Positions 21,011 to 32,489 of a DNA stretch of 64,000 nt are shown one piece after another. The DNA comes from Microcyclosporella mali (taxonomy: Eukaryota > Ascomycota > Dothideomycetes > Mycosphaerellales > Mycosphaerellaceae), in contig NHNU01000003.1 of assembly GCA_002785985.1 (NCBI GenBank), positions 620,001-684,000 of the forward strand, written 5' to 3'. Below the pieces are notes generated by a model. It was not told the origin of the DNA. It saw only the letters and a list, made by a program, of their open reading frames with translations, and searched no databases. Position numbers and translations under genes: made by a program. Numbering within the stretch: the stretch's first letter is position 1; each line of letters opens with the position of its first letter.

Positions 21011-21869
21011 ATGTCCCACACTCAAGATCCACTCAAACACTACGCTCTCATCTTTTCCTTTCAACACGCCAAACTTCGTGCCGAGATCGACGCCCTCGCC
21101 CGATTCCTCCAGCAACAGCTTCGCTGGCATGTCTCCCAGCACATCCTCCAAGACGATGCCTCAAGAACAGCCCAGCAACGCCTCGAACTCGCCGTCCAGG
21201 ACTTTCCGATCCGCTCCAGCAACCCTCAAGCTAGACTCATCGTCTACTACTGTGGCTACAGCATGCCCATCGCGGAAGAGTACGCGAGCTGGTCCTGGCA
21301 CGAGTACGTTCCTTGCCAAAGCAGTCATTACAATCCCCCAATCCTTTTCTCCCTCCCTCTCTCTCTTTTCTCTTTTGCTGAGATTCAAGCACCACCACAG
21401 CACCCAAGGCCAGCACTGCCTCACACACACACACCCTGCGCCTCGATCCAACACCCGCTCTCCGCAAACTCTGTCTCGAAACCAACCGCGACGTGCTCTT
21501 CATCTTCAACACCTCCTAGGGTCACGAAACCAGCGGAATTCTCCGATCCTCTCAGGCCTCCTGCGGGCAGAAGACGCGAGCAAGCCGCAAAATCATGCTC
21601 TGGGTCTTCGATGAGGGCGGTTCCATCATTCTCGGCTCGAGAGCTGGTCGTGAATGCGAAGAGTGCGAAAGCGGGAATATCGTCAGAGTCCTTCCTCTCT
21701 CGATGGCAGGAAGTCGCGGTTTGTGCAGCTGCTGTTAGAAGCTCATTTTGATCAGCCGGGAAGACGTCATATGCAGGATATTGTCGCGTTGGAGTTGGAA
21801 GGGGAGGAGGACTTTGATAGTTATCTTGAAGACGTGCAAGGGAACGGTTTCGTGCTAGGCAAGGGTTAG
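21011..21869 (+). pseudogene. Decayed caspase-like (C14-type fold) locus
   Basis: The start MSHTQDPLKHYALIFSFQHA leads into a helical segment and then RLIVYYCGYSM, which resembles the β-strand and His-loop of fungal caspase-like proteins (usually YYAGHG). Exon 1 is 21011-21303. A pyrimidine-rich 86-bp intron to 21389 keeps phase and exon 2 reads LRKLCLETNRDVLFIFNTS, where active enzymes have a D-x-C-C type strand. A TAG at 21517-21519 then ends the frame. Coding-like sequence continues past it in the same frame (VFDEGGSIILGSRAG) and ends in a different frame (RKSRFVQLLLEAHFDQ ... GNGFVLGKG, stop 21867-21869). Both catalytic residues are missing. Either a pseudogene with a stop and a frameshift, or a gene with further introns I could not place. 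Confidence 0.35.
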
Positions 21870-22051
21870 GGAAATGCGAAGAATGCTTGGGTGAATTTGC
21901 GTTTCACACTGAGATACTGTGCACACAACCAGTACCTCGTCCGTACGACCTTCGCGACAGTATGATGCCAGCACCGATGACAGGAAACGACCCAGGACGC
22001 CCTGCCAAAACCATTCTACGCTTCTCTCTATTAATGGTCAGCCATGCCAGA

Positions 22052-24394
22052 CTATTGCACCTGGCTGACAATCTCGCTCGCACGTGACAAGCTCTCGACC
22101 ATTTGCTGGCACTCTTTCCGCCGCCTGGTGGTGTAGTCGCTCTCTTTCAGAAGGTCATCCAGCTCCTGTGTGCGGTACATCTGCTCTAGCAATTCTCGTT
22201 GCATTTCGTCTTTGCTGTGTCTGTCACAACTATCAGTTCCACTTCACGCAATTGACAGCTTCTGTCAAGACTTACTCAACCAAGTTCAACATGATAGCCT
22301 TGGGCACCATATCGATCATCGTCCTCCGCACAATGTTGAAATAGGAGGTAATCAAGAGCTTGATGACCTCGACTTCCTGCGTCTCCTTTTCACTGAGCGT
22401 ACCGCTGGCCTTGAGCGTGGGCGGTGGAGCTTCCATCGCGGCCATCTTCTTCTTGTTCTTACTCGCGAAGAAAGAGCCAAAGAAACCCGAGCCTTCACCT
22501 CCAGAAGATAGATCCAGACTAGGGCTTGCGGACCGCGGAGGCTGCGCGCTCACTGGCAGAGGCTTGCCAGTCTTGGGGTCCACCTGCACAGGCTTAGCCG
22601 CGTTGTGTTTCTCGTTCACAATGGCCATAGCGCGGTGGCCGTTGAGGAAGTCAGGATGACCTGTATTGACATAGCATGCTTCCATGGCGACGAGATCCCT
22701 CACAAGCTTGTTCGTTGGATCCATGGATTTCTTGAAGAAAGAAATGACAACCGCGTGTAACTTCTCCTTGAGCTGCGGGTAGCGGCGGAAGAGAGGCTTG
22801 TTGACGAGTTGACCCAGTATTCGGACCAGTTCGTCGTAGATGAGACTGACACACTTGAGAGATGGCTCCTCGAGACGCTTGATTTGCTGCTTGACGATAA
22901 GCTCAAAAGCCATCGTGCCAACGAAAAGCGCAGGAGAAGAACCAGAGGAGTTGTAGAGGATAGTTCGAATATCGATGTCCTTGACCTGGTCGAAGGGATC
23001 CACCGCCTTGATACCATTGCTGTATAGCTCATGGTAGACAAATGCGATACGCGCGCCACCAGAAAGTTCGATGGAAGACAGCTCCGCGTTGTGGCCTTCC
23101 AGGACGGTACGGTACTCGTTCGAGAACTCAGTAATAATGTTGAGGATGATATTTGCAGGGTTGCCGAGGATGCTGTCGCCGAGTTGTTGCAGCTCGGCGG
23201 AGTACTTTTGCAGAGAAGCCGAGATACGCGCCTTGATATCTGGAAGTGTCTGTTTGATGTGCATCATCAGGATAAGGTTCAGCTTCCGGGCAAGGTAGGG
23301 TGTTCCACAGTACGAAGCCTTATTTCTGTACGCCTTGTGGTTTTCGAAAAAGTTCTTCTCGTTCTCCAGCGCATAAGAAATGGCTTTCTTGGTTTCGATG
23401 TCTCGCTGACCACGGTTGACCACGGGAACATAACCTAATCGCAGCGGAATGATACGACCCGCAAGAATGTCGACGACATCCGTACCCTCGTCCATGAGGT
23501 CGACTTTGGTGAGCACACCGATTGTCCTTTGACCTTCAGGGTCAACTTCGCGCGCGAGCTTCAAGCCGTCTGAATTGGCCAAATCTGTGTTCGCTGCAGT
23601 CACCGCCAAGATGATCGCATTTGGCTTCGAGATCTGCTTGAGCACCATGTCCTTGATCTGCTTCTCGATATCTCTTGGCTGGTCACCGACAGGCACCTTT
23701 GTCAAACCAGGTAAATCGACTAGCGTAAGAGTAAGGACGTTTGGCGAGTAAATTCGCAGGTTAATAGGCGCAGGCGAGATGCCGCCATTTCGGCCAGTCT
23801 TGCTTTCAGTCTCTTTTACGATCTCGTCTCTGATCTTGTTGAAGTCGTGGAACTTCTGACCCGGAATGTGCAAGAACTCTCCCCACTCATCTGTGTTGGC
23901 CGCCTTGTCGCTGGTCCCTTCGATTCCTTCCACGCTGTCTCCGTTGACGCCATTCTCCTGAGGCTTACTCGGCGATGCGCGATTGATGAGCTGTAGAATG
24001 AGCGGCCGTCTTGTGACGATACCTGTGCCTCGAGGAAGGCTGGCGGGGTCAGTATGCTCTCTTCCCTATCTGCACAAGCTCTTCTCACGTACAAGTCTCG
24101 TCCCACAATGTTCTCAAGCACCGAACTCTTTCCACTGGACTGCGATCCGACTACGGCGATTTGGGGAAGATCGATAGGATTCTGGACCTGTACCGCAGTA
24201 TGTCAACACAGCTGTCTTATAGCTCGGATACTAGGGAGAACGTACGCCGACGGTGGTGAAGACATCCTGGAGCTTGTTGACGAGCGTGATCAGGCCTGGG
24301 TCGTTGACGTTTATCCTGCTCATATTAGCATTCTATGTGCTTCTCTAGGGAGCGGATTGCGGCGGGCTCACGCGTTGGGGTTTGTCTGCGCCAT
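22052..24394 (-). CDS. VPS1: Dynamin-family GTPase Vps1
   Basis: Dynamin-like GTPase for Golgi/endosome-vacuole traffic, peroxisome fission and endocytosis. Five minus-strand exons: 24394-24372, 24315-24246, 24187-24093, 24039-22276 and 22220-22052 (introns 56, 58, 53, 55 bp); 706 aa, matching the roughly 704 of yeast Vps1. Features: LITLVNKLQDVFTTVGV start, P-loop GSQSSGKSSVLE (about residue 44), switch I PRGTGIVTRRPL, switch II LVDLPGLTKVPVGDQP, TKVDLMDEGTD. The middle/stalk domain follows, then a disordered Ser/Pro segment in place of a PH domain, and a GED beginning EVEVIKLLITSYFNIVRRT. The last exon supplies HSKDEMQRELLEQMYRTQEL and ends ASEIVSQVQ. The first exon has only 23 nt (MAQTNPN plus two bases). 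Confidence 0.95.
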
Positions 24395-24887
24395 GGCAGG
24401 CGGTATCGACGGGTGTTTCCTGGTGTATTCGAGTCGCGGCGCAAAAGGGTTATCCGGGTGAAGTGGTAAAGGCCGCAGGTATGTGTTAGGAAGAGGTTGA
24501 CAGCAGGTCCTTGGGAGCGTATGCGAGATCAAGGTATTATTGTTATGCTGCAGCCTTCTGTCCGTGGGAACGACGTTGCGCATGCCCACGACGCACCTGC
24601 TTCGCACAGCCACACTTTGTGGCGCTCAGGGAACGCTCGACTCACGTGCCATCTATCTAGCCTGCAGGTGAATACCCTACCGAATACATGTTATGCCATA
24701 CACTGAGAAAATACAATCTTTAGTACTGTCTTCAACTCGTCGTCAGATCATCAGCTTAGGAATCCTACGTTCGTATGTATAGCCTAAACTCCTGATCTGT
24801 GCCCAGAATACTCCATCGTCAGCAGCACATCAGAACGACGCGGAGATTCAGGCATCCTAATACTGCCTCTCGCTTCGTGAAGGTACA
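24395..24887. other. Intergenic: VPS1 upstream region and GNAT 3' region
   Basis: About 490 bp. Short frames on both strands look like shadows. No repeat or RNA gene is evident. Confidence 0.4.
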
Positions 24888-25530
24888 TCACGCATTGCGA
24901 TAGAGCCAAGTCTCTCGAGCTCGATCCTTACCGTACGCATCATCGGCGCTCTGCTCATTAGCATTCGCAGCTGTGAATCCAATCCTTCGCAAACACTTGA
25001 CACTTCTCTCGTTCTCCGTATTAACCTTCGCAAAAAGTTGCTGCCCAGGATTCTTTCTGGTGTACCACCTACAAAACTCCTTTGCGGCTTCGGTGGTGTA
25101 GCCCTTTCCCCAATAGTCCGGGTGTAACGAGAAACCGATCTCTCTCGGTCTGAAGGTTCCAACCTGCGGTCTTGTATCAGAACTGTCTTGACGATGATGT
25201 CATAGCGGGCTTCAGGCTTACCGTGCCGATGAGTTCAATGGATGGCGGAGCTGTTATGGCGAGGATGAGGACAGGTTGTCCTTGGACATCATATGAACGC
25301 ATCATGTTCACCAGAACAAGAAGATCTTCGAGCATTTCTTGCGAGTTGGCGAGCGAGTTGGAAGGGCCTTGCTTACTGTTCCAGCTGTGAGCGTAGCCCG
25401 TTAAACGGGGACTGGATTGCTAAACACACCTGAATCTTGTCGTTTCGGGATTCGATTGGAGCTTGTGAAAGCCTTCAAGATCATCTTCGCTAAGCTCCCT
25501 CAGCAGTAGGCGAGCAGTTCTGATCTCCAT
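24888..25530 (-). CDS. GNAT-family N-acetyltransferase (RimJ/RimL-like)
   Basis: Small acetyl-CoA-dependent N-acetyltransferase; the substrate is unknown. Minus-strand exons 25530-25430, 25384-25222 and 25163-24888 (introns 45 and 58 bp); 179 aa. Start MEIRTARLLLRELSEDDLEG is the usual RimJ/RimL opening. PSIELIGTVGTF and EIGFSLHPDYWGKGYTTEA form the β4 strand and the acetyl-CoA pyrophosphate loop (the Gln/Arg-x-x-Gly-x-Gly/Ala motif appears as WGKGYTTEA). NTENERSVKCLRRIGF is the conserved C-terminal part. No single long frame exists at this locus, so the gene depends on the splice model, but every junction keeps phase. Confidence 0.88.
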
Positions 25531-26309
25531 TTTGGCTAGTACGGGCTGTGCTCGCTGTCAAGAACTCACGTCAATGCGACAGAATCGTTAGCGCATAGAA
25601 GCCGGTCCTCGAAGCTGTCGCCCGGAGTGCAAAAACAAAAGCTCAGTCCCGGTACCCAGATCTGGTATATATTTGCGCGGAGTGCATCGGAATTTCGCTT
25701 CGTACATCCTCCCTGATAAGGAAAATGAACAGATCGCATGTGATGACAAGGGTGCATATGCTGATACGTGGTCACCATCTGGCTGTCTCGTGGCAGGACA
25801 ACCACACTACGTGCGCAACATTTCCTGAGATGCACGCCAACTGCCGCGGCACTTTCAAGGCTTTACCCAGCTTGGAATTCGCACGGGCAGAAAACTAGCT
25901 TGACTCATCCTGTGAGCAATGTCAAGAGCACGAATACCCGGTAACCAGATTGTCAGAGCCATCCTGTGGAGTGGAAGGCGGGAATGCAACTTCCTGATTC
26001 GTCGCTGCTTGCACGTGACTATGTAATCCTAGGGCATTGTCCTTTGTTCATATTGACGGTGGCTGTCCTGGATACGGCCGATCTCTGGGCCAATGACATT
26101 GTGCTGGAGCGATCCGGCTGCGACAGTTCTTATGGATAGTCTGGTGGGTCATGCCAAGCCGATACTACGCCCTCTACCCAATTTCGCTCGAGTCGTGGTC
26201 AGTGAGTGGCATCTTCGATGCTGGCACGGGAAGGGTTTGGCCACATGCCGTAGGTGTGGTTTGCGGTCAAACGGGCTGTCATCAAAGAATGTACGTCCAC
26301 ATCGTCCAG
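25531..26309. other. Intergenic, no supported gene
   Basis: About 780 bp upstream of the GNAT gene and downstream of the mitochondrial kinase. Only short overlapping frames are present. Confidence 0.4.
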
Positions 26310-27644
26310 TCAAACTCCATCCATGGCAGCTCGCGTACTGAGGACCTCGTTCTTGTTTCCCAGTCGGCTTATCTGCAGGAAGGCGTCGCAGCCATAGCCT
26401 TCCAGACTATGGATCTCTAGACTTCCCGCCCAATACTCTGCATATATTTGACTCATTGGAAGGCCGATGCCAAGCTTCAGTCCGGGAGGTCTTGCTGAGA
26501 GTGGGCTGAGAGAGCTGCCGTGTCTTTCAGAGCTGCCAGTGAGATTGCTGCACTCCACGTTTGGCAATTGTACCTCCTGCATGGTAGCTGCAAGCTGAGG
26601 GACTTTCTCAAGGTTGCGTAAACGAAATTTGCGACGTGGACCTTTTGCAAATGACCAAAGATAAGGCAGTATCTCTGGATCGACACCACCACCCCGGTCT
26701 GATACTCGAATGATCACATGCTGGGCCGCCTCGCATATCAAGACTTCGATTGGAGGGGGGATCGAGGACGCTTTCTGCTCGACAGTCGCCTGGATGCTGT
26801 TTCTCAGCAGCTCGCCAACGATGTACTCGAGATGAGAGGGAATGTATGGAAAGGTCGTTTCCAGATGACCCTGCAGCACGATCTCAGGTATAGCGACTTG
26901 AGGCCCATATGACTGAGAAATCAGCTTTCTCGCATTGTCGGCGCACTTTTCGATGATCTCCTTGGCATTACACTTGAGAAAGATTTCGCCGATAAAGTCG
27001 TCTTCGGCGCCACCAGGCGACTTCTTAGCATCTGGAAAATGCCAAGGCGAGTGAAACGTTTCCGTCAGGGCCAGGTGCTGCTCGGCAATTACCCTGCGGC
27101 TGATGCGAGACCGTAACAGCGTTCTCATGAAGCGGTCACATTCCTCGCCACTCACGTGGTCCTGGATCTCGAGAATTCCCATGGCTAAGCGAGGAATTAC
27201 AGGCAAGTGATCCTGTAGGGTAGTGTTGAGGATCTCGCAGAAGCGATCGTTGTCGTCCAGGGTGCGTATCTCAGAGATCTTTCGAAAACGCTCGAAGGCG
27301 TTGTAGTATAGTTCGTAGACATGACTGACATGCTGGTTCGTCACTGCCGAATATGGAAGTGTCTGCATGTTACGAAGCCTGTGGGCAATCCTTGTGGGAA
27401 GCTCAAGTCGGACGTAATTTGCTGAAGAAAGCAGTCTCTCCTCGGTCAGACTACGCCCAAAGAATGTGAGCTGCCGTAGACTGACAGGCCGGGCCTCTCG
27501 TGTTACCCATTCATCCAGAACATTGGAAGGCCGCCAGGGCGGAGGAAGATTAGGTTGCGCTGTTGCAGTCCCTGTGACATACGCTCTGGTACGGAATGAT
27601 GATTGTGATGGCGGAAAGCGAACTGTCCGCAAGCCGACTGCCAT
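26310..27644 (-). CDS. Mitochondrial PDK/BCKDK-type protein kinase
   Basis: Member of the pyruvate/branched-chain 2-oxoacid dehydrogenase kinase family, which inactivates the mitochondrial dehydrogenase complex by E1 phosphorylation. Single exon, 444 aa from the first ATG at 27644; a longer frame begins at a TTG and is not used. The N-terminus MAVGLRTVRFPPSQSSFRTR is a good mitochondrial presequence. The helical domain contains LPTRIAHRLRNMQTLPY and RLAMGILEIQDH. The GHKL ATPase part has the N-box ELLRNSIQAT, G1-box DRGGGVDPEILPYLWSFAKG and G2-box LGIGLPMSQIYAEYWAGSLE. A non-conserved loop of about 45 residues lies between the G1 and G2 boxes. It resembles yeast Pkp1/Pkp2; I do not choose between them. 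Confidence 0.92.
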   Translation of the reverse strand: MAVGLRTVRFPPSQSSFRTRAYVTGTATAQPNLPPPWRPSNVLDEWVTREARPVSLRQLTFFGRSLTEERLLSSANYVRLELPTRIAHRLRNMQTLPYSAVTNQHVSHVYELYYNAFERFRKISEIRTLDDNDRFCEILNTTLQDHLPVIPRLAMGILEIQDHVSGEECDRFMRTLLRSRISRRVIAEQHLALTETFHSPWHFPDAKKSPGGAEDDFIGEIFLKCNAKEIIEKCADNARKLISQSYGPQVAIPEIVLQGHLETTFPYIPSHLEYIVGELLRNSIQATVEQKASSIPPPIEVLICEAAQHVIIRVSDRGGGVDPEILPYLWSFAKGPRRKFRLRNLEKVPQLAATMQEVQLPNVECSNLTGSSERHGSSLSPLSARPPGLKLGIGLPMSQIYAEYWAGSLEIHSLEGYGCDAFLQISRLGNKNEVLSTRAAMDGV

Positions 27645-28505
27645 CTTCAATGAGTTGTCCTCGATACCCGGTGCCTCAACGTGAGAGCATTTGGTGTTGT
27701 TAAGGGGCAAAGCAAGCCATCAAGATTGCACAGCATAGACGTACAGCGTTGCCGAGACCACTTCGATGAACGCGCTGTCTCTCACAAGCAGTGTTCAAGA
27801 TCACTCACTGTCTCTCACGGTCTCGTGTGTTGTGTCGATGGCATAGTAGGGTATGTGCTGAGAGCACGAGTGCATCCACTGCGCTGTCCAATACTAGTAG
27901 AGTTTGGACAGGAAACGTGTGGTATGGTGTGGTGTGGCGCAGTCAGCGACTTTGCGGGGTCAAGAAACGCCTCACATGGTAACATTTGGGAGTGCTGGGC
28001 GCAACGTGCATGCCTTCGCCTGAGCCTTCGCCTGAGCCTGGCTGGAGGCACAAGACAGCAGCTCCAACATTCACTTGATCGAGGCGGCGCCTCGAGGCTC
28101 GAGTGAGATAGTACGAGTATCACGTGCACTTGCCCGCCCTACATATGCATAGATATTGGATAATATGTTCCGCGCCCATGCGATGACGAGTGTGCTTGAA
28201 AGAAGCGCGTGCGGCCAATGGAATGACGTTGCTAGCTCTGTTAACTGAATTCCCACTCCGAGCACCTGTCCTCGTCTTTGCGCCTGGGATTCCTTTGCAC
28301 ACTCCGGCACCACCACCACCACCACTCCACACCTCCCTCGCTCCTTCCACACATACCGCGAACAGGCATTGTCACCGACGCAATCGCTCCTTCCTAACCC
28401 GCACGCGCGCACCTGCAAACAGCAGCGCAGCAAACGCCATCCTCTGAGAGGGGCCACACCACTCGACCCGCCGCTGCAGCCTGCACAGGCGCACCTCCCT
28501 CTGCC
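27645..28505. promoter_or_regulatory. Divergent intergenic region, mitochondrial kinase / USP7-type gene
   Basis: About 860 bp between outward-facing start codons. It includes a CAC trinucleotide run near 28310-28327 and a small direct repeat, GAGCCTTCGCCTGAGCCTGG-type, near 28019-28042. Frames inside are not convincing. Confidence 0.4.
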
Positions 28506-31500
28506 ATGGACAATCAAGTAAGCGCTCCTGCTCCGTGTCGTCAGGCACTTGATGCCCGCCGGATCACCGCGGACGCCTCTCTGCACTCACTACCCATCTT
28601 ATTGCTCTCCCCGCTCCCTCACTCGTAACTCAACCTGGCGCACTGAAGCTGACGTAAACTCGCATCAGCTGGGCAGTGATATGCTGCTCGACTCAGACCT
28701 CACGCCCAATGAAGACCCTGACAACGTCGCCATCATCTCTCCCGCCGACGACGATAGCATGGTGGACGATTCAGAACCCACCGCCGAGCCCGCGCCTCCT
28801 CTCGCCAATGATCATGCCGCCATGATGGCCCGCTACATGCCAGCATCACCAGACTACGAGACGGAATCCGAAGCACATTACACATGGGACATCACAAACT
28901 GGCGGACACGACCCAAGCGGGAGCATGGCCCCGTCTTCCACTGCGGCGGCCACCCGTGGCGCATACTCTTCTTTCCTGCCGGCAACTCGGCTTCCGAAAG
29001 TGTTTCCTTCTACCTCGAGCAAGGTTTCGCAGACGACAAGCCTCCCGAGGACTGGTACTCATGCGCGCAGTTCATGCTCGTCCTCTCCAACCCGAATGAC
29101 CCGTCAATCTACATCCACCATGAGGCCAACCACCGCTTCACTGCTGAGGAAGGCGACTGGGGCTTCACGAGATTCGCGGACAAGAATAGAGTCTTTGCTG
29201 CCAAATTCGACGGCAAAGAGAGACCGCTGGTAGAGAATGACTGTGCTCGGATGACAGCATACGTGAGAGTGCTCAAGGACCCGACTGGAGTGCTGTGGCA
29301 CAATTTTGTCAACTACGACAGCAAGAAAGAGACAGGTATGGTCGGCCTACGGAATCAGGGAGCAACATGTTATCTCAACTCCTTGTTACAATCTCTCTAC
29401 CTGACAGGCGCCTTCCGAAAAGCGGTCTACCAGATCCCGACTGCGACTACGGAGGAACGAGAAGCTTCACAATCCGCATACGCCCTGCAGCGCCTGTTCT
29501 ACCGCCTACAAGCGGACCAAGTCGCAGTCGGCACAAACGAGTTGACACATTCATTCGGCTGGGAGAGTCGGCAGATCTTCGAGCAACAGGATGTCCAAGA
29601 ACTATCGAGGATATTGATGGAGAAACTAGAGACACGCATGAAGGGTACAGAAACCGAAAATGCATTGGAAAAGATGTTTGTTGGAAAGATGAAGACATAT
29701 CTGCGATGCATCAACGTCGAGTACGAGAGCAGTCGAACTGAGGACTTTTGGGATCTGCAATTGAACGTCTCAGGATGCAAGAGCCTCGATGACAGCTTCA
29801 AGGATTACGTCCAAGTTGAGACACTGGAAGGTGACAACAAGTACGCTGCTGAGGGCTACGGGTTGCAGGATGCGAAAAAGGGTGTCATCTTCGAGAGCTT
29901 TCCGCAGGTCCTGCATCTGCAGCTGAAGCGTTTCGAGTACGACTTCCAGCGGGACGCGATGATGAAGGTTAATGACCGATACGAGTTCCCGGAGGTCTGG
30001 GATGCCTCGCCGTACCTCGACGAGAAGGCCGACAAGTCCGAGCCCTACGTGTACCACCTGCACGGTGTGCTTGTGCACTCTGGAGATTTGAACGCCGGTC
30101 ACTACTACGCATACCTGAAGCCGCATAAGCAGGGCGAGTTCTTCAAGTTCGATGACGATCGCGTCACTCGTGCGACGAAGCGCGAGGCCATCGACGAAAA
30201 TTTTGGTGGGGACTATGGTGCCGTCAACGGGAATATTGGTCAGAAGGGACAGAATCCATACACGCGGCAATGGTCGACGAAGAGATCGAATAATGCCTAC
30301 ATGCTGGTATACATTCGCGAGAGCCGTCTCGATCAGATTCTACCACCACCAGAACAAGTTCAGCCTCCTGAGCATCTGCCGGTCAAGATTGCAGAAGAGC
30401 GCGCTCTCGCAGAGAAGCGACGCAAGGAGAAGGAAGAAGCTCACTTGTACATGAGCGCACTCGTGGCCACAATGCAGAACTTCCAATCATATCAGGGCGT
30501 CGATCTGATTCCATGGAGCCTGGATGATCCGGCCGACGCCGCTACTCCAAAGATTTACAGACTGCTTCGTAACATGACAGTCAGGGACTTTACTGAGCAC
30601 ATTGCGCAGGACCAAGGACTTGACAAGGACCTCATCAGGCCATGGGTCATGGTGAATCGTCAAAATGGCACCGTGAGACCTGATCAACCGCTCACGTACC
30701 CGGACATGACTCTGCAAGAAGCCTCCGATAAGTTCAGTACGCGCACCTCTGGATTCCGCGTCTATATGGAGCAGACGATGCGTGACGACAAGGGAGAACC
30801 AATCTGGCCTGGTGACCAGGTTGCGCCTCCATCTTCTGCCATTGTCAATGGAGCCGTGCCGCCACAGCATAAGCCAATAATCTTGTTTCTCAAGCATTTT
30901 GATGTCGACAAGCAACAGCTGTCAGGAATTGGTAACATCTACATGAATCCGTTAGATAAGGCTGTGGACCTCGCGGAACCGATTCTCGCAATGATGGGAT
31001 GGGAACCTGGCACCATCAACCTGGAGCTCTATGAAGAAATCAAGCAAAACTACATCGAGCCTATGAAGCCAAAGAATACTCTACAAGCATCGGAGATCCA
31101 GGACGGAGACATCATTTGTTTCCAGCGCCACCTGAACGAGACGGATGCAGCTGCACTTCGGCAGATTAATCCCACTGCCTGCATCAACGCACCGCAGTTC
31201 TACGATTTCCTCATGAACCGACTCTTTGTCACCTTCACGCCCAAGGTCGTTCCACCACAGAATCTTCAGCTGAAGCAGGAGGGCGACGAGAGATTTACCA
31301 TTGCGCTATCGAAGAAGGACTCTTACGACGCGCTCGCGATCAAGGTCGCGGACTATCTATCTTCCATCAATAAGCTCCCAGTGGAGCCTTCGCACATCCG
31401 CTTCACAACCACCAACATTCAGTCCGGTAAGCCGAGAGCCATTGTGAAGAGAGCACAAGGAACGACAGTTAGCAACATTCTTCTTGGCTCGAGCGGGTAT

Positions 31501-32250
31501 GGGGGGTACAGCTATGCTCCCGCACAAGCGCCCGATCATCTGTTCTACGAGGTCCTCGAAATGAGCCTCACTGATCTGGAACAACGGAAGAATGTGCGCA
31601 TCATCTGGCTCAGCGAAGGCATCCCCAAAGAAGAGCCTGTCGACGTCCTCGTGCATAAGCAGTCGCAATTCGATCTAGTCATGCAAGGTTTGCAAAGGAA
31701 GCTCGAGTTGCCAGATGAAATCATCGACCAGATCCGGTTCTACGAAGTACACGGTAACAAGGTGTACAAGATCCTGCCCGTGACACACAATGTCATCGCG
31801 CTTAACGAGTTCATGAACGTGTATGCCGAGCGGATACCAGACGAGGAGAAAGAGCTCGACAAGGAGAAAGGAGACCGTCTGATCTATTGTTTCCACTTCG
31901 AGAAAGAGCCCTCGAAATCACATGGAGTTCCTTTCATATTCGCTCTCAAAGACGGCGAAGTCTTCAAGGAGACCAAGGATCGCCTGTCAAAGCGCACCGG
32001 TATCAAGGGCAAGAACTTGGAAAAGGTCAGGTTTGCTGTGATCAAGGGAGGACAGAATTACAGCAGACCTGTCTGGGTAGAAGATGGTAAGTCCGAACCA
32101 AGGCCATGTCGAACGAGCACATCAGATACTGACAAGCACACAGACGACATCTTGTCAGAGAAGCTGGCGCCGGAGGATCACCTCGGCCTCGAGCATCCTA
32201 ACAGGAATCGGAACAATTGGCAGAGATACGAGAGCTTGAACATTCGATAG
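28506..32250 (+). CDS. UBP15: Ubiquitin carboxyl-terminal hydrolase, USP7/Ubp15 type
   Basis: Deubiquitinase of the HAUSP/Ubp15/Ubp21 group. Exons 28506-28517 (MDNQ), 28669-32086 and 32144-32250; 1178 aa. Intron 1 is 151 bp, intron 2 is 57 bp. Acidic N-terminus (DDDSMVDD), then a MATH/TRAF domain from about residue 75 (YTWDITNW, HPWRILFFPAG) to about 215. The catalytic core has the Cys box NQGATCYLNSLLQSLYLTG (Cys238) and the His box LVHSGDLNAGHYYAYLKP (His482). The C-terminal half carries the ubiquitin-like repeats typical of USP7, and the last exon ends in DHLGLEHPNRNRNNWQRYES, the conserved tail. The long frame is open upstream of exon 2 to about 28549, but that stretch lacks conservation. 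The MDNQ start plus a CATCAG acceptor gives a better N-terminus. Confidence 0.93.
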
Positions 32251-32432
32251 AACAGCGACAAAGGCCATGGTATCACGGAATGCATTTGGCGGGCGTTGTG
32301 TTGTTGTTTTTGTTGGTTTTGTTGTTTTTGTCATTTTGTACGACTGTACAGATATTCTCGCATTACAGCGAACGGGCAGAAGGGGTTTCTGTTCGGATGA
32401 CGAGCGGTGAAGTGGCAAAGTAGACCCCTTGA

Positions 32433-32489
<57 letters not shown>

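Noticed and set aside
24857..25162. A 101-codon Arg-rich minus frame
   Set aside because: Wrong frame of the last GNAT exon; the correct frame gives the acetyl-CoA-binding motif.
32436..32486. GA tract as a possible regulatory GAGA element
   Set aside because: It lies downstream of UBP15 and more than 2.5 kb from the MFS start; a plain microsatellite is sufficient.
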